A program made the translations under genes and the position numbers. Under the pieces are notes generated by a model. That model worked only from the letters and a program-made list of their open reading frames with translations, did not search any database and was not told the DNA's origin. A stretch of DNA of 64,000 nucleotides from Plotosus lineatus (taxonomy: Eukaryota; Chordata; Actinopteri; Siluriformes; Plotosidae): assembly GCA_024760905.1 (NCBI GenBank), contig CM045737.1, positions 16,642,348-16,706,347 on the forward strand, read 5' to 3'. Shown here piece by piece: positions 11,439 through 25,200 of the stretch (position 1 is the first letter of the stretch; the number at the start of each line of letters is the position of its first letter).

Positions 11439-12093
11439 CACCAATCAGCCAAAACATTAAAAACATAATGAGCACTTAAAGGTGAAATGAGTAACACTGA
11501 TTATCTTATTACAGTGGGATGTACTCGGCAGAAACTGAGCAATTAATTCTTAAAATTGGTGTATTGTAGGCAGAAAAAAATGAGCAAGTGTAAAAGATCT
11601 GAGTGACTTTGATAGGGACCATATTGTGATGCTAAACGACTGATTCTATTGACCTAAAACAGCAGATCTTGGGGCGGGTGATGATCCTGGTATGTAGTAG
11701 TGAGTAAAGGTGGCCCAAGAAAGGACAACCAATGAACTGGCATAAGTGTAATTGGTGATATTACTGTAGCACAACCTGCTGTAACTAGAAGGCAGTGGGA
11801 AGGTAGACTGAAGGCTAAGTGGTTCAGGCTCTGGGTTACTGATCAGATGGTCAAGGTTTCAAGCCCCAGTACCACCAAGTGGCCACTGGTTCACCCTTGA
11901 GCAAGGCTATTAACCCTCAACTGCTCAGTGGTATATAAAAAATAAATAAATAAAAAAAATAAAAGTAAATTCCTTTGGAGAAGGGCATCTGCTAAATGCC
12001 ATGAATGTAAATGGTAGAAATGGACCATAACAAAGTGCATTACAGCTTTCTCTCTGACCAATCAGCAGTTATTCATGTTATGGCTGATTGGTG
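11439..12093 (+). mobile_element. Tc1-like non-autonomous element with inserted SINE
   Basis: Inverted ends CACCAATCAGCCAAAACATT (11439) and ATGGCTGATTGGTG (12093), each flanked by a TA (11437-11438, 12094-12095). The interior keeps the 5' part of a widespread fish Tc1-like element, without an open transposase. Confidence 0.8.
11808..12015 (+). mobile_element. tRNA-derived SINE (GGCTAAGTGGTTCAGGCTCT type) inside the Tc1-like element
   Basis: tRNA-like head with CTGATCAGATGGTCAAGG, then CCCTTGAGCAAGGCTATTAA and the tail GGCATCTGCTAAATGCCATG. This is a different SINE family from the main one. A short related tail is at 41461-41615. Confidence 0.65.
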
Positions 12094-12095
12094 TA

Positions 12096-12680
12096 GACCT
12101 TGTTTGAAAACCCTGAAGTGGTGAAAAAAAATGCTTCTGTATTAGCAGACCGGGCTGGGGGGGTGGATTTGTATATACAAATTTAACACGTGTAGGCAGA
12201 GCCTGTGAGTGTGCTCAGGCTTGAGTTTGTGGGAAGAGAGCCAGTATACCACGAAACACAATGGTGCAGGATGGGTGTAGGTAGAAACTCTGTCAAGGAG
12301 ATGGGTGGAGATAAAACAAAACAGGATCCTTACAAAACAAAGCAGAAATGCTCCTAAAGAATATATTGTTCAGTTCCACAGCATAAGCTTTTGTTCACCT
12401 CGTAGACACAGTCACTATATCAAGCCTGACCATGTTACCACAACACCTCACCCAACCAGATGCATTGTGTAGGTACACAATTACTGACCGCAGCTTATCT
12501 GTTGCTCCACACAGGTTTAGAATCCTTGTCCTGGAATAGTGCAGGTCACATAACACTACCCAGTCAATTCATTAACCATTAATTTGGCTAAGTAATGATC
12601 TGCACATTTTTTAAGGTATCCATTTGTGCACTTCGTGGCAGATGGAGGAGGGCAGAAAAAAATATTTCAACATTAGCATA
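12096..12680. other. Intergenic, nothing recognised
   Basis: No pattern identified; ends at the TA target of the next element. Confidence 0.3.
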
Positions 12681-13457
12681 CAGTGATACCTCTGCTCACG
12701 AACATAATTGGTTCCCAGAAAGTGTGTGTGAGGCGAAAAGTTCGTCTTCCGAACATTTATTTCCCATAAGAAATCATTAAAATGAGAATAATCCGTTCCC
12801 AGGTCCCCATAAAACATAATTTTCTACTAAATAAGCCTTAAAACTACACAAAAATATACCTTATTTTATGTATAATAAATGTGCTATTGTATTGTAATTA
12901 AAGAAATAAACTGTACTGTATAATAAAGTCGTTTTATTTACCTTTGTGATGGTAGTTGATGGCTTGATGGAATGGAGTGGGAGGAGGAGGGAGGGAGGGA
13001 CTTACTGGTTGGAAAGGCCTACTGTTTGGAAACACCCTTAGCCACACACGCACCCTTAATAGGTTCCTTGTTCTTAAGGATGGGAGCAATGGTAGACTTA
13101 GCGTACTGGTACTGGGACGCTAAGTCACACAAACGCACACCTCGCTCGTGTTTTTCAATGATCTCCGCCTGTGGTGGGGTCTTTTCGGTCCCATAATAGC
13201 AAAAGTACACTCAATATGGTCCAAAATGTCGAGCAAACACAAACCACTTCCGCACTCAAAGAAAGGGGTGTGACGAACTGTGACGCCGTGAGCGCAAGGC
13301 CAGCTTCTCGTGGCCGCCACCGTGGCGCTGTTCGACCGCGTGGTTTGATTCGTCCGCCGAAAACTAGTTCGTCAGCAGAGACAATATGCTCGCAAATTTA
13401 ATGTTCTTGAGGCGAAAAGTTCGTGAGCTTAAGCGTTCGTCAGCGGAGATTTTACTG
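12681..13457. mobile_element. Tigger/pogo-like DNA element (deleted)
   Basis: Inverted ends CAGTGATACCTCTGCTCACG and, from the right, CAGTAAAATCTCCGCTGACG. Both are flanked by TA (12679-12680, 13458-13459). It retains part of a transposase N-terminus on the minus strand. Confidence 0.8.
13019..13210 (-). pseudogene. pogo/Tigger transposase N-terminal (CENP-B-like HTH) fragment
   Basis: Minus-strand frame reads EIIEKHERGVRLCDLASQY...STIAPILKNKEPIKGACVAKG, which fits the CENP-B-type helix-turn-helix at the start of Tigger1-like transposases. The DDE domain is absent. It belongs to the element at 12681-13457. Confidence 0.75.
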
Positions 13458-13459
13458 TA

Positions 13460-13845
13460 TATCCACATTTGTTAATGTTTCTACTCTACCATATTTTGGA
13501 TTCCAACCAATGGGCTTTACACAGCAAATATACAGAACATAGCTGTAAGGTATTCGTGATGTTTCAGCATGGCTATGGAGTACACTGGGGATTCAGTGAA
13601 TAAAACCGTCACAAATATTTCTGTACAGCTCTCTTTAAACTTACTTTTTAAAAATGATTTAATTCCTGATGTTGACCAGTCATCCCACGTTTGTGCAAAA
13701 AAAGCTGCCTGCTCTGCTTCATCCTCTCAGTAAAAGCAATAACACTTTGGTTTCTTATAGAATTAAAAAAAAAAAAAAAAAAAAAAGATTAAGAAAAAAA
13801 CCGTAAAATTAGATAAGTGGCATTAAAAACAAACAAACAAAAACA
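13460..13845. other. Intergenic with poly-A tract
   Basis: A run of about 22 A at 13765-13787 and A-rich AAAC repeats; otherwise nothing. Confidence 0.35.
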
Positions 13846-13847
13846 TA

Positions 13848-13946
13848 GTGGGACCCCCATATCCACAGATTTAGTAACCAATCAATCAGTCGGAAAATAT
13901 TACATGGAAAATTTTAAAAACAGGTTTTTTTTGTTTTTTTTAATAT

Positions 13947-13998
<52 letters not shown>

Positions 13999-15028
13999 TA
14001 TACATACAGTATATGCCTGGACGTCACCGCTTAGGGTGCTGTCCCCACGACCCAACCCCGGATTAAGCAGAAGATGCATACACACATTATATATTCATTT
14101 TTAAATTTGTGTGTTTGATACATGCCTATACCGTCCCTGCTTCCCATCCAAGGCCAAAACTGATTGGCCTGATTTGGGTGCTGATCTTCATTGTTTAGTT
14201 ATGCTCCTAATACAAAATCCTAATACTAATTTTCCACAAAAATATACACAGCAGTATTTCCTAAGTTGACGATGATGACCTTGCTTTCCTGAAAATTTTC
14301 CTTGAAAATTTTTAAAAAGCAAAAGTTACGGACACTACTTTAAACTAAATGATAACACGGGTCGTATTTCTCTTCATCTCAAAAATTCCATGTGATTCTC
14401 TACAGTTGTTTCAAGCTTCATGATGCAAATATTACATCATTCATTAGGCTGTAGAAACAAAGCCTTCTTATGAAAAACACTTTCATATGGTCCTATCTGA
14501 AAAATTATATTTTTCTCCCAAGTGTGACGCCAACAATACTGTATTTTAGCGGCTAGTTATTCAGCCTTTGTCTATGTTAAGTTGGTCCAGAATAACTCAT
14601 TATCGGAAAAGAAGGGGCAGTCCAGACATCAGGATCATTTTTACATTAATGTACAAATGTGTACAATATTTCTTTGTTGCTCCATTCTCCTTTGATAGCG
14701 AAGCAAAGACATCTAAATCCAAACCTACTCCCTAGTGCATTTCACTGGATGTGCTGGAGAAGACTTTATGGAGTGGGTCGTTCTTCCCATCATTAAATCT
14801 GGATGTAAATAAATGTTGTGATGTTGCTCAAGCTTGTCAAAACAATGCAGTGATGACCGCATGATGTAAACAAGGCCAGCAGTGATCCCACAGAATATTA
14901 GACAGCGAGAGGTTTTTTTTTGGCCTTGCTGTGTATGTCAATGATAAAAAAAATTTTTGCTTTGAGTATTCATTACTATCTGTGGTAGAACTTGGAACAT
15001 ATGCCCTGTGCATACGGGGGTCCCACCT
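13848..15028. mobile_element. Tigger-like element by its ends, with internal insertions
   Basis: Inverted ends GTGGGACCCCCATATCCACA (left) and, from the right, AGGTGGGACCCCCGTATGCA, with TA at both sides. It contains a (TA)n tract (13950-13990) and a Tc1-like relic. No coding survives. Confidence 0.6.
14700..14925 (+). pseudogene. Tc1-like transposon relic, 3' part
   Basis: GTGCTGGAGAAGACTTTATG and GGATGTAAATAAATGTTGTG match the relic at 6990-7480 in order and spacing. Confidence 0.5.
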
Positions 15029-15186
15029 TAATTACTCGATGGGTTTCTGTGCCTTATAATGCCAGTCTGTTAGACAGTCTACTCCAAAAATGTTTCATGT
15101 ATAACTATTAATTTGGTCCAGAGGTTTTTTCAGAGACGTAAAACTGATACCACATGACTGGCTAGGCTTGAAGCCCAATAGTTTCC

Positions 15187-15738
15187 TCACGACAGATTCA
15201 AACAGAGGAAGAGCAATGGCACCAGGAAGACACAGCAAAAGGCCACGGTTCCATACACCATAAAACGGTAAGTAAGCTCCACACGCGGGTTCTGGCGTGC
15301 CCTGCGTACATCATTAGAGGGCACACTGAATAAATGGCAAGCTAGTGGGATGGCAATGGCTTTCATGATTGCACGCACAGCCAACAGAGCTGCTACGCCA
15401 ATCAGTAAGCGCAAGAGAGTGCGTCCCAGCAGTGCACCGGTGATTGAGGGCATCTTCAGGGGCAGCATCGTGGCAAGAGGGTCAGGTTGCAGGCCCAGTT
15501 GTTGGTTGAGGTGGCTTGCCAGGGCACCTCCTGCACCAGTAGCCAGAGCCTGGGCAGTGTCAGCCCGAGATGTACTCCACGAGTCCAGAGAGAAGGCGAG
15601 CACAGCCAGACCGACATGCAGCAGCAGAATGAGTGCAGGAGCTGCACCGCTCGATAAGTAAAACGTGTCGATGTCTTCCAGCATGGGGAGAAAGCCAGCC
15701 AGTATCAGCAAACTGTACAGGAAGCCTGTGATCACCTC
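15187..15738 (-). CDS. sgpp1: sgpp1 exon 3 (residues 255-437 and stop)
   Basis: The last exon starts after acceptor TCTTACAG. The first codon is GAG (Glu255) where human SGPP1 has Asp, then [10 protein letters not shown]. It encodes the C-terminal membrane half, including the conserved [12 protein letters not shown] segment and the [13 protein letters not shown] block near the end. It stops at TGA (15189-15187) after CLNLS. It is GC-richer than the flanking introns, as expected for selected coding sequence. Nothing suggests decay. Confidence 0.95.
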   Translation of the reverse strand, partial: EVITGFLYSLLILAGFLPMLEDIDTFYLSSGAAPALILLLHVGLAVLAFSLDSWSTSRADTAQALATGAGGALASHLNQQLGLQPDPLATMLPLKMPSITGALLGRTLLRLLIGVAALLAVRAIMKAIAIPLACHLFSVPSNDVRRARQNPRVELTYRFMVYGTVAFCCVFLVPLLFLCLNLS

Positions 15739-18700
15739 CTGTAAGACATGATCACTGAGCTGAATGGAAATTAATGGAACTACACACCATCACGTTTTTG
15801 TTTTACATGAGATACAGACACTCAGAAAACATGAAGCTGAGGCACGATAATTAAAACATTGTGCAGATTAGAACATTTGTAGAAATTGGTACACGCCCTC
15901 ATCCAGAGCAGCTTACAACAGTGCTTCAACGTCTTAAATCAGTAAATACTGGTTGAATAGGTCACAGATGAAACATACAATTACGACCAATACAAGCTTT
16001 ATTTGTTTATTAACTCATTTAAATAAAGTGCCAAGTTATGGACTTTTCCTCATTCATTAATTTCCTAAGCTGCTTGACCCTAATTAAGGTCGCAGAGAGG
16101 CTGACGCCCATCTTAGCCAACTCTCGATGAGGGCGTACTTTTATTATTCACTGCTTTGACTTTAAAAGGTTAGTCTGTGTGCTTTTCTTACTTAAAGTGA
16201 AATGAAAGGCAAGCCTTCCAAACTCTCTTGTTAGACATGAGCGTATGAATATTTTCATTATCAGGTGGTTTTTACCTACATTTTTGAAGTTGCAGTCTGC
16301 TAAAATCTGTCTGATACTTTGCATTAACCTGTTTGAAAACGAGTGCAGTGAATAGCGAGAATAGGACATGAATCCACCAGTCCATTAGGCAAGATAATGA
16401 CAATAATAATATTTAGATATTATTCTAACAAATCAGATAGAAACTAGTGAACCTCCTGAAAAAAAAAAAGAGTCACATCAACAATTAGGTTAATTAGTAA
16501 TTCAGATAACAATTAAGTGCAATTCTGTTTGCATATATTAAAACAAGTGTGTGCTCAGACATATTTATAAAAAAAAAAAAAAAAAAAAAAAGAGCAGCAT
16601 GCACTCATTTGCAAATTAGTTTCACACTGCCAAGAAAAACTGAGACTGATATGACTTTTCACTTCGCAATGACACCACTTGTGTGGAGCTATTGTTTTTA
16701 ATCCTTACACCAAAAAAACTTCAACAAATCAGAGTGTTTCAATAGAAACAAACAAACTCTGCATGCAAGATTTCATTAAGTTTTGCTTTAATTTTCTTTT
16801 TAGAGGTCATTTGCTCTTTTCGCAGTAATCAGCAAATATAAATATAATCACACCTACAAGATATATATATGTATTGCTTTTCAGCTCAAAATGAAGACAA
16901 TAGGCCTCTCATGATATTCAATTAATCACCTCATAGTGCAAATAAATGCAAATCTTCTTCTTTTACTTTCGGCTGCTCCCTTCAGGGGTCACCACAGCAA
17001 ACCATCCGCCTCCATCTCACCCTGTCCTCTGCATCTTCTTTTCTGACTCCAACGACCTTCATGTCTTTCTTCACCACATCCATAAATCTCTTCTTTGGTC
17101 TTCCTCGAGGCCTTCTGCCTGGTAGTTCCAACCTCAGCATCCTACTGCCAATATACTCACTATCCCTCCTCTGTACATGTCCAAACCATCTCAATCTAGC
17201 CTCTCTGACTTTGTCTCCAAAACATCTTACATGGGCTGTCCCTCTGATATACTCATTTCTGATCCTATCCATCCTCGTTACTCCCAGAGAGAACCTCAGC
17301 ATTTTCATCTCCGCTACCTCCAGCTCTGCCTCCTGCCTTTTCCTCAGCGCCACTGTTTCTAAGCCATACACAACATCGCTGGCCTCATCACCGTCTTGTA
17401 CACTTTTCCCTTCATTCCTGCTGACACTCTCCTATCACACATCACACCGGACACTTTTCTCCAACCATTCCAGCCTGTGCAAGCACTTCCTGGCCACCCA
17501 AAGCCTGTTTCAACTCCCCCTTGAAGACAACACGACACTCTTCCTTTTTCAACTTCCACCACTTTGTCTTCTGCTCTGCCTTTGCCTTCTTCACCTTCCT
17601 CACAATCAGCGTCATCCTGCACACCACCATCCTACGCTGTTTGGCAACACTCTCACCCACTACTACTTTGCAGTCACTGACTTCCTTCAAATTACATCGC
17701 CTGCACAAGATGTAGTCTACCTGTGTGCTCCTACCTCCGCTTTTATAAGTCACCCTATGCTCCTGTTTCTTCTGGAAGAAAGTATTCACCACAGCCATTT
17801 CCATCCTTTTTGCAAAATCTATCAACATCTGTCCTTCATGCTCCTGTCCTGGATACCAAACCTGCCCATCACTTCCTCGTCCCCTCTGTTGCCTGCACCA
17901 ACATGTCCATTGAAGTCTCCACCAATGACCCCTCCTCCACCTCTGGGGGTACTCTGCATCACTTCATCTAACTCACTCCAGAATCTCTCCTTCTCTTCTA
18001 GCTCACATCCTGCCTGTGGGGCATAAGCACTAACAACATTGAGCATTACACCTTCAATTTCTAACTTGAGACTCATCACTCTGTCCGACACTCTTTTCAC
18101 TTCTAGAACATTCCTGACAAACTCCTCCTTCAAGATGACTCCGACTCCATTTCTCTTCCCATCCACACCATGATAAAATAGCTTAAACCTGCTCCTAAGC
18201 TTTTAGCTTTGCTACCTTTCCACCTGGTCTCCTGAACACACAGTATGTCCACCTTCCTCCTCTGCATCATGTCAGCCAGCTGTCTACCTTTTCTGTGCAT
18301 AGTTCCAACATTCAAAGTCCCCACTCTCAGTCTCAGTCTCAGTCCTAGACTCATGCCTTTCCTCTTCTCTCTCTGCCTACGGACACGCCTCCCACCTCTC
18401 CTTCTTCGACATCTTCGACCAACAGTAGTCCAATTTCCATCAGCACCCTGTTGATTGACAGCACTGATGGCAGTCGTTGTTAACCCGGGCCTCGACCGAT
18501 CCGGTATGGGGGTAATACTTCTGATTTGCATGATAAAAGTTTGCCATTGGTTTTACGTCAGATGCCCTTCCTGACACAACCCTCTGCATTTCTCCGGGCT
18601 TGGGACCGGCATGAGGGGGAGAAACACTGGTTAGTGCCCCCCCACCTCATGGCTGAATTACTGCAAATAATTTCAATAATTTTCTGAGCCATAATTAATT

Positions 18701-21700
18701 GCTGTAATAAATATGCTTATTTACAAAAATAATTACTGAGAGAATCTTTCTGCTTCTGCTGTACACTTTCTCTCCACTTTAATCTCCTGTGGAGGGGCGG
18801 AGGAATATACATGAGATTACAGCAGTGCTTCTCAAATAGTGGAGCACAGTATGGTGCCGGGGGGGGGGCTGGGTTTATAACCCTGGGGAACATGCTTTTC
18901 TGGAATTGTGTACGAGAATTAAGTGCATTTGCACCTCCACTCCAGTGGTCGGCAGTGGAGCTCTCATTGTCGGGCTATGGTGTACCAGTTTTTCGCACGA
19001 GCATACGATATGAAGCACAGTAAAAAAAAAAAACTCAAGAAATAACAGGGAGATATTTCTAACAGGAATGAAGAGAAAGGTGGAGAGAGACGGAGATACA
19101 GTATTAAGACATAAATAAGGTGAAGGAGTTTAAAGAAGGATTTTTTTTTTATTTTATTTCAGGCACATTGGTGCACTTAAAATCTTTTCTATTACAGATT
19201 AAAAAACAATGTTAATGAAGTTTTTCTTTATTTTAAGTTGAACTATATTTCTTTCGTTTTTGTTTTTATGTTAAAGGTTCAATGTTATGCAGAGGTATAC
19301 TAACAATTTTATAGACAATTTTTTATAAATATTTTTTTTAAAAATAAAAAACAATTTTTATAGCTACTTTGTGCTTCAATTCATGTGGCTTCAGTGCATC
19401 GCGGTTTAAAAAAAAAAAAAAAATCGAATTTAAAAATAAAGAATTTAAGGAAGAATAGGGGAAAAAGTTAAAGAAAATGCCACAAAAACAAGGCCAATTC
19501 TGCAAAAAAAAAAAAAAAACCCAAACAAACAAACAAACAAAAAAACCCCTAAACCAATACAAAACAAAAAGCAACCCAAAATCTCCCATCAAAACTACTT
19601 ACTTTGTTGCATCTGTGTGTGCACGCACATCTGTGCTTGTATGTCTGTGTGTTGTCTTCTTACGCAATACCATCTGTATGTGTGTATTTATATTTTATTT
19701 ACATCGTGTGCATTATTTTTTAATGTTTAATTGTTATTATAAGCATTGAATATGTATTTATTGATATTCTATACACATATACATGCATGTATACATCAGT
19801 CAGGGGGTTTGATCCTACTTCGCGGATTTCGACGGTTGCTTGGGGTTAATTGGAAATCCATCCCAATTAACCGCAGAAAGTGAGGGATCCCTGTAATGCT
19901 ACTTATAGTCGCTCGCTGGGTGGTGTGTGTGTGTGTGTGTGTGGGGGGGGGGGGGGCACAGAAAATAATTGAGAAACACTAGATTACAGTTAAATATTGA
20001 ATTCTTAAAATCTAGATTTTTGAATAAAATGATAAGTTTTAATCATCACGGATGATATTGTCTCAGAAACTAACAAAACAAAATTGTAGTGACGAGCCGA
20101 GACAACGCACAAACAACAACATCTCCAGCCGTATTCACTCAGTGCAACTTATAAGAGCCAAGAGAAAGATACTGTAAAATAGCAACAGTCCAGAAAAGTG
20201 CTCTGTGGAACAGTCATTCACTTGGAGTACAGCAATGAATTTATGCGGATGCTTTTCTAACTACTTTGCACATCTACTCACTTACGGGATGAACTACTTT
20301 ATCCGACTACGGTCTGGGAGAGGCTGGAGAAGATCTTACGCAACTCTCAACAAAGGCTGAGATACACCCTGAACAACTAGACCACTGTAATGTGGAACAC
20401 ATACTGTACACACAAAACTTACTCTCACTCCTCAGGGGAATTGGGAACAGCCCAGGAGTGCATGGGGTCACCAACATGGTGCCCGCGGCCCAGTTCACTG
20501 CTATTTTTAGAACAGGCTGAACAATGCCACTCTCCATTGAGCTGCATTTAACTTTTTTGCTACTTTTTAAAAAAAATCAAATCAATATCTTCACATACAT
20601 AACCCCCCCCCCCCCCTTTCCCTCCAGGGGTCGCCACAGCGAATCATCCGATTTGGCATTTTTTTTACGTCGAATGCCCTTCCTGATACAACCCTTTAGT
20701 AAGGGACAGAAACACGCTGACAGCTTTGCAGCCTACTCTTGACGAAAGTCAGCAATGGTTCTTTTACATGACTCTCACCATAGACAGTGAGAGACATGGC
20801 CGGCCTTTGATATCTCAGTTCGCTGCACTGGGGGGGGGGGGCAGTGACAACCTTGTGGAGAGTGGGACAGACGCGAACCCCCAACCTTAGGATCAGCGAT
20901 CCAACACCCTTTACCACCAGGTCACCACTGCTCCACATAGATGAATATCATTAATTATTAATAACAAGATAATTAACCCTTTATGCCCTACCGTGACGAA
21001 TTAGTCACACAAGAATTAATAGCCTAAAAATTTAATTTATATCACTACGGGCATCTGGGGAATGAAAGATCATCAAGATCAAGTTCGTCACCCATTATTA
21101 TTAATATTTATTCAATCTTTCCATCCGAATGTGACGAATTAGTCACGTTATTATTTTTTATAATTAATCAAAATTTATATTTTCAGTACATATTATCTTT
21201 AACCAGCCTACTTAAGTCCCAAAAAAAAAAAAAAAAAAAGCATGAATTATTATTATTTTTTTTTTTTACAGCTAGAAAATAATTCAGGGTGTAAAGGGTT
21301 AAAGGTAAATTGATTAAATGTGTGCTGTCAGAAGTGTGTATCGATCTGGTAGCCCTTCTCATTAAGTGGTACCCAAGAAGTAGCTCTCAGTTTCAAAAGG
21401 TTTGGTGACTCCTGCTTTAGACTGTGGGAGGAAGCCAGAATGCCCTTGCAATCCAAGGAGACAATACAAAAACCCCGTTTCCAAGAACCGGATTCAACCC
21501 CAGGGTGTTCTTAATGTGCGTGGTTGTCCAAGCTACTGTGCTGCCATAATGAACATATATACTGGGCAGGGTTTGTACACTCTGCAAAACTACAAAACTG
21601 TCCAAGTGAAGTGAAACTGGATGGTGATTGTTCATGGACTGCAATCTTCAAAATCATTCCACACATTTGGAACAGGGTTTAAGTCCGAGCAAAATACACT

Positions 21701-22159
21701 TACTCAGAGTATTTAAAAACTTTGAGAGAAATGTCCATATATCTGTACCTGGGGGTTAGCGGTACACTCTGTGGCTTTATTGATGTTAGTACTCGGGAAC
21801 TTGAGAAAATGATGTGTTGTCATTTTGTCACGCTTCATAGTATATGTGCAGGTGTCACTTTGTGTTTTGCTCAAACTGAATTTGGTCCACTTTTACAATG
21901 TGCATCTAACGAACATTTTGAGAAATGGTTTGGAAAGCTTATATACACCATCAAAAATTGTTCACTATTGTCCACGATGTTAGTCTAGTGCACATCAGAA
22001 TGCCACGTCTAGCACGTGAACAACGTCTCTGAGCAATGGGTACGGTGGAGTCTTGGTTGAGCTACAGTGAGGTAACGAGGTGTATGGGTTGTACCCACCA
22101 TCAGAACCCGAATTGACCACCACAACATGACAGGGTCAGTCGACGACAGGCCATGTCCA

Positions 22160-22202
<43 letters not shown>

Positions 22203-25200
22203 GACTCACGAACAGGATCACGATATCGGGTTGCAAGATCGGTTTTCCTGTGCTGTAGATCACTGCCTGCATCACTGCAAATGGAGGCCAGACCAGACAC
22301 TGACTTATCACTTTCATTTTGGCAGGTTACATTTTGTTTTGTTGTTTTTGGTGTGCATAATTTTTTCTCGACGCTTGTTTGTTATTGTTTTTGCAACCAA
22401 TAGGCAATAAACAAATCAATACAATTTTGGGCGGGCAGTGGTGGTCTAGTGGTATAGGGTGCTGGATCGCTGATCCAAAGGTTGGGGGTTCGAGTCCCAC
22501 TCTGCACAAGGTTGTCACTGTCCCCCCCAGTTCAGCTAACTGGGTTATCAAAGGCCGGCCATGTCTCTCACTGTCTATGGTGAGAGTCATGTAAAAGAAC
22601 CATTGCTGACTTTCGACAAGAGTAGGCTGCAAAGCCGTCGGCGTGTTTCCGCCCTGCGATGGCCTGGCGAGCTGTCCAGGGTGTACTCTGCCCTCGCCCG
22701 AGGTTGGCTGGGATGGGCACCAGCCTCCCTGCGACCCAAGTTAGGATTAAGCGGGTACAGAAAATGAACTGAACAATTTTGGGCAGCAGAATAAAAATTA
22801 TGTGGAATATTATGGTCTCCAAGTTTTTAATGAGCGTCAGTGGACGTTAAACTTTTTCTTATTCGGTCACTGTGTGGTCAACTTCTGTGATATTTCGGTC
22901 ATCTTTATGTTGGGCGAAAAACTTTTCTCGAGTTGACATCTATCCAGCATGGGGGTAATTTGACAGGCTTTTCCTATTTGTTTATATTCAGTCAGACTTC
23001 CTTAACAAGAAGTTCACACAAAACAGAGAGATAAAGTGAAATCAGAAGTTTGCTCTGATTTCCAAATCGTTGATATTAAACCACTTGCAAACCAGGTTTT
23101 TTAACAACCAGAATAATACAACGTTTGCAACATAAAGATGTTAAATAAACCAAATTTCAACAGTTCTCATCTTTTCTAATTCACACAAATACGCTTCCAG
23201 ACTTGACAGTCTGTGCCGGAAACAAGCAGGCACGATACCTCGGTCTGGATACTTCCTGAAAAGTAATTATGTGCCTGTCATACTAGCTTCCTGTTTTCAC
23301 TCCCACATGGTAATCTGGACTTCCTCTTAAAGTGAGCCTCCTCACCATTTCATTTCAATAGATGCTGATGGTAATATTAGATCGAGGGACAAAAATATGT
23401 CGCATATAAAATACTCAGGTTGACCAACACGTGTTATTTTGAGATTTAACTGATGATAAAAATGTACACTTCTGTCTTCTGTTATTTTATGTGATTTATA
23501 CTTTGATGCTCAATCAAATGTCTAGTTCCTTCGCCAAATACATATTTTAGGAAAATGAGGCCAGATATATGCTTCATGTTCATGACTGCTGGTGACATAA
23601 TGTAAACGTCACATCAGTGAAATGGCCTGAAGAATCATGAGTGGGGCCAATAGTATAGTGATTAGAGTGCTGGGGTCATGATCAGAAGGTCGTGGGCTAG
23701 GATCCCTGTTAGACACCTACCATGCTAAGACCTCTGGGCAAAGTCTTGACTGCAAGTGTGCCTCTGTCTTCCCAGCAGTATGAACAAGTGCCAGAAAAAA
23801 TACGAGTTTAACTCCTCGCCACGTCAGGTTACAAAAACAGGTCCAAGCTCCAGTTGTGTTCAGGCACGAAGCTTAGTTGTAAAAAGCACAACGGAATGAT
23901 TATAAAGCTGTATTAAGCTCACATGTACAATAGGGTGCATGTCACTGTGTCATCAAATAGTAGGACTGCTCCAGATAAAAATAATCCTCGTCAATTCATT
24001 TTTAAACACAGAAAAGACATCGTATGTGCCCCCCCCCCCCCCCCCCAAAAAAAGCCTCACTAGAAGGTTGCAAGTTAACACCCCACACACCACCCACCCA
24101 ATCCCACCGATTTAAGATGGGGGGGGGGGGGTCTATGCAACTTTCTATTGTACATCTTACTTTCTGCTCCTCATCTGTTTCTTTTCTTTTTCCAGTGACG
24201 TCATTTGCAAGGTTCATCAGGTTCGGCAGTGCTCTGATGTTCACGTGTAAAGTGCTTTGCTCAACTGTTTTTCGCTGCTATCTGATCTGGCGTGATGTGT
24301 TTTCAAGCTTGGAGGAAGATAACGTGATGACTTTCAACACATAAACAAGCAGAACATCATGACTGGGTGACCATGAAACAATATGATCATGATTGTAAAG
24401 GCATATGAAGGACAGGAAAGTAATCAGCCAGAATCTGCTGACTCTCTGAGAAAGGAACCTTTTGGCCTTGTACACCGTTACTATAGAACCAACCAGGTAC
24501 TACAATACACCACGTGCGTCATTAATTGAAAACGGAGGTCAAATAGGAGTACAACTGACAGACACATACAACAGCCCTGATGGACAAGCATGTCTAGTAA
24601 AACATGTATAATTTTATCACTGATATTTATTTGAGAGTGCACTGCTTTCTGTAGATAACCAACACTGTTGCTGTACTGAGGCAAAGGAAGTTGAAGGGCA
24701 CGGTTTTGAATGTCAGATAAACTATTGTGCAGAATACTGAAAGCAAACTATACTACACTTTAAATAAGGGCGACACTCCTTAACCGACTTGCATAACAGC
24801 ATTTATACTCCATGTTATTTCAATGATACAAATAATTAATTTGAGTGAACTCCAAGTGTACTTTTTGGTTTAAACATTTTTCACAGACACATTATTCCAT
24901 CTTTAGCAACCACTTAACACATGAAATAATTACACAAACATTGATTGTGCTTCCAGTTGGACTTCTCCTTTAAAATGTTCATGTTTTAAGCAGATAAAGA
25001 CTATGAGGACACTTTAAAAACGTTTTCAGCCTCACCTGGAAACAAAGGGCATGAATCCCATTTAGGAGCAGAACTTATAAGTTTATATATAATTATATAT
25101 GTTTGGCTTTTAAGTATACAGTATAGGGAGCCCTCACTTTCTGCGGTTAATTGGGACAGAGATCCCCACACGACCATCGAAATCTGCAAAGTAGGATCAC

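Noticed and set aside
13817..14104. Open frames through (TA)n and (CA)n tracts (also near 25572, 29141, 32682, 33028, 44479)
   Set aside because: They run through microsatellites (Tyr-Ile and Cys-Val repeats) and are not proteins.
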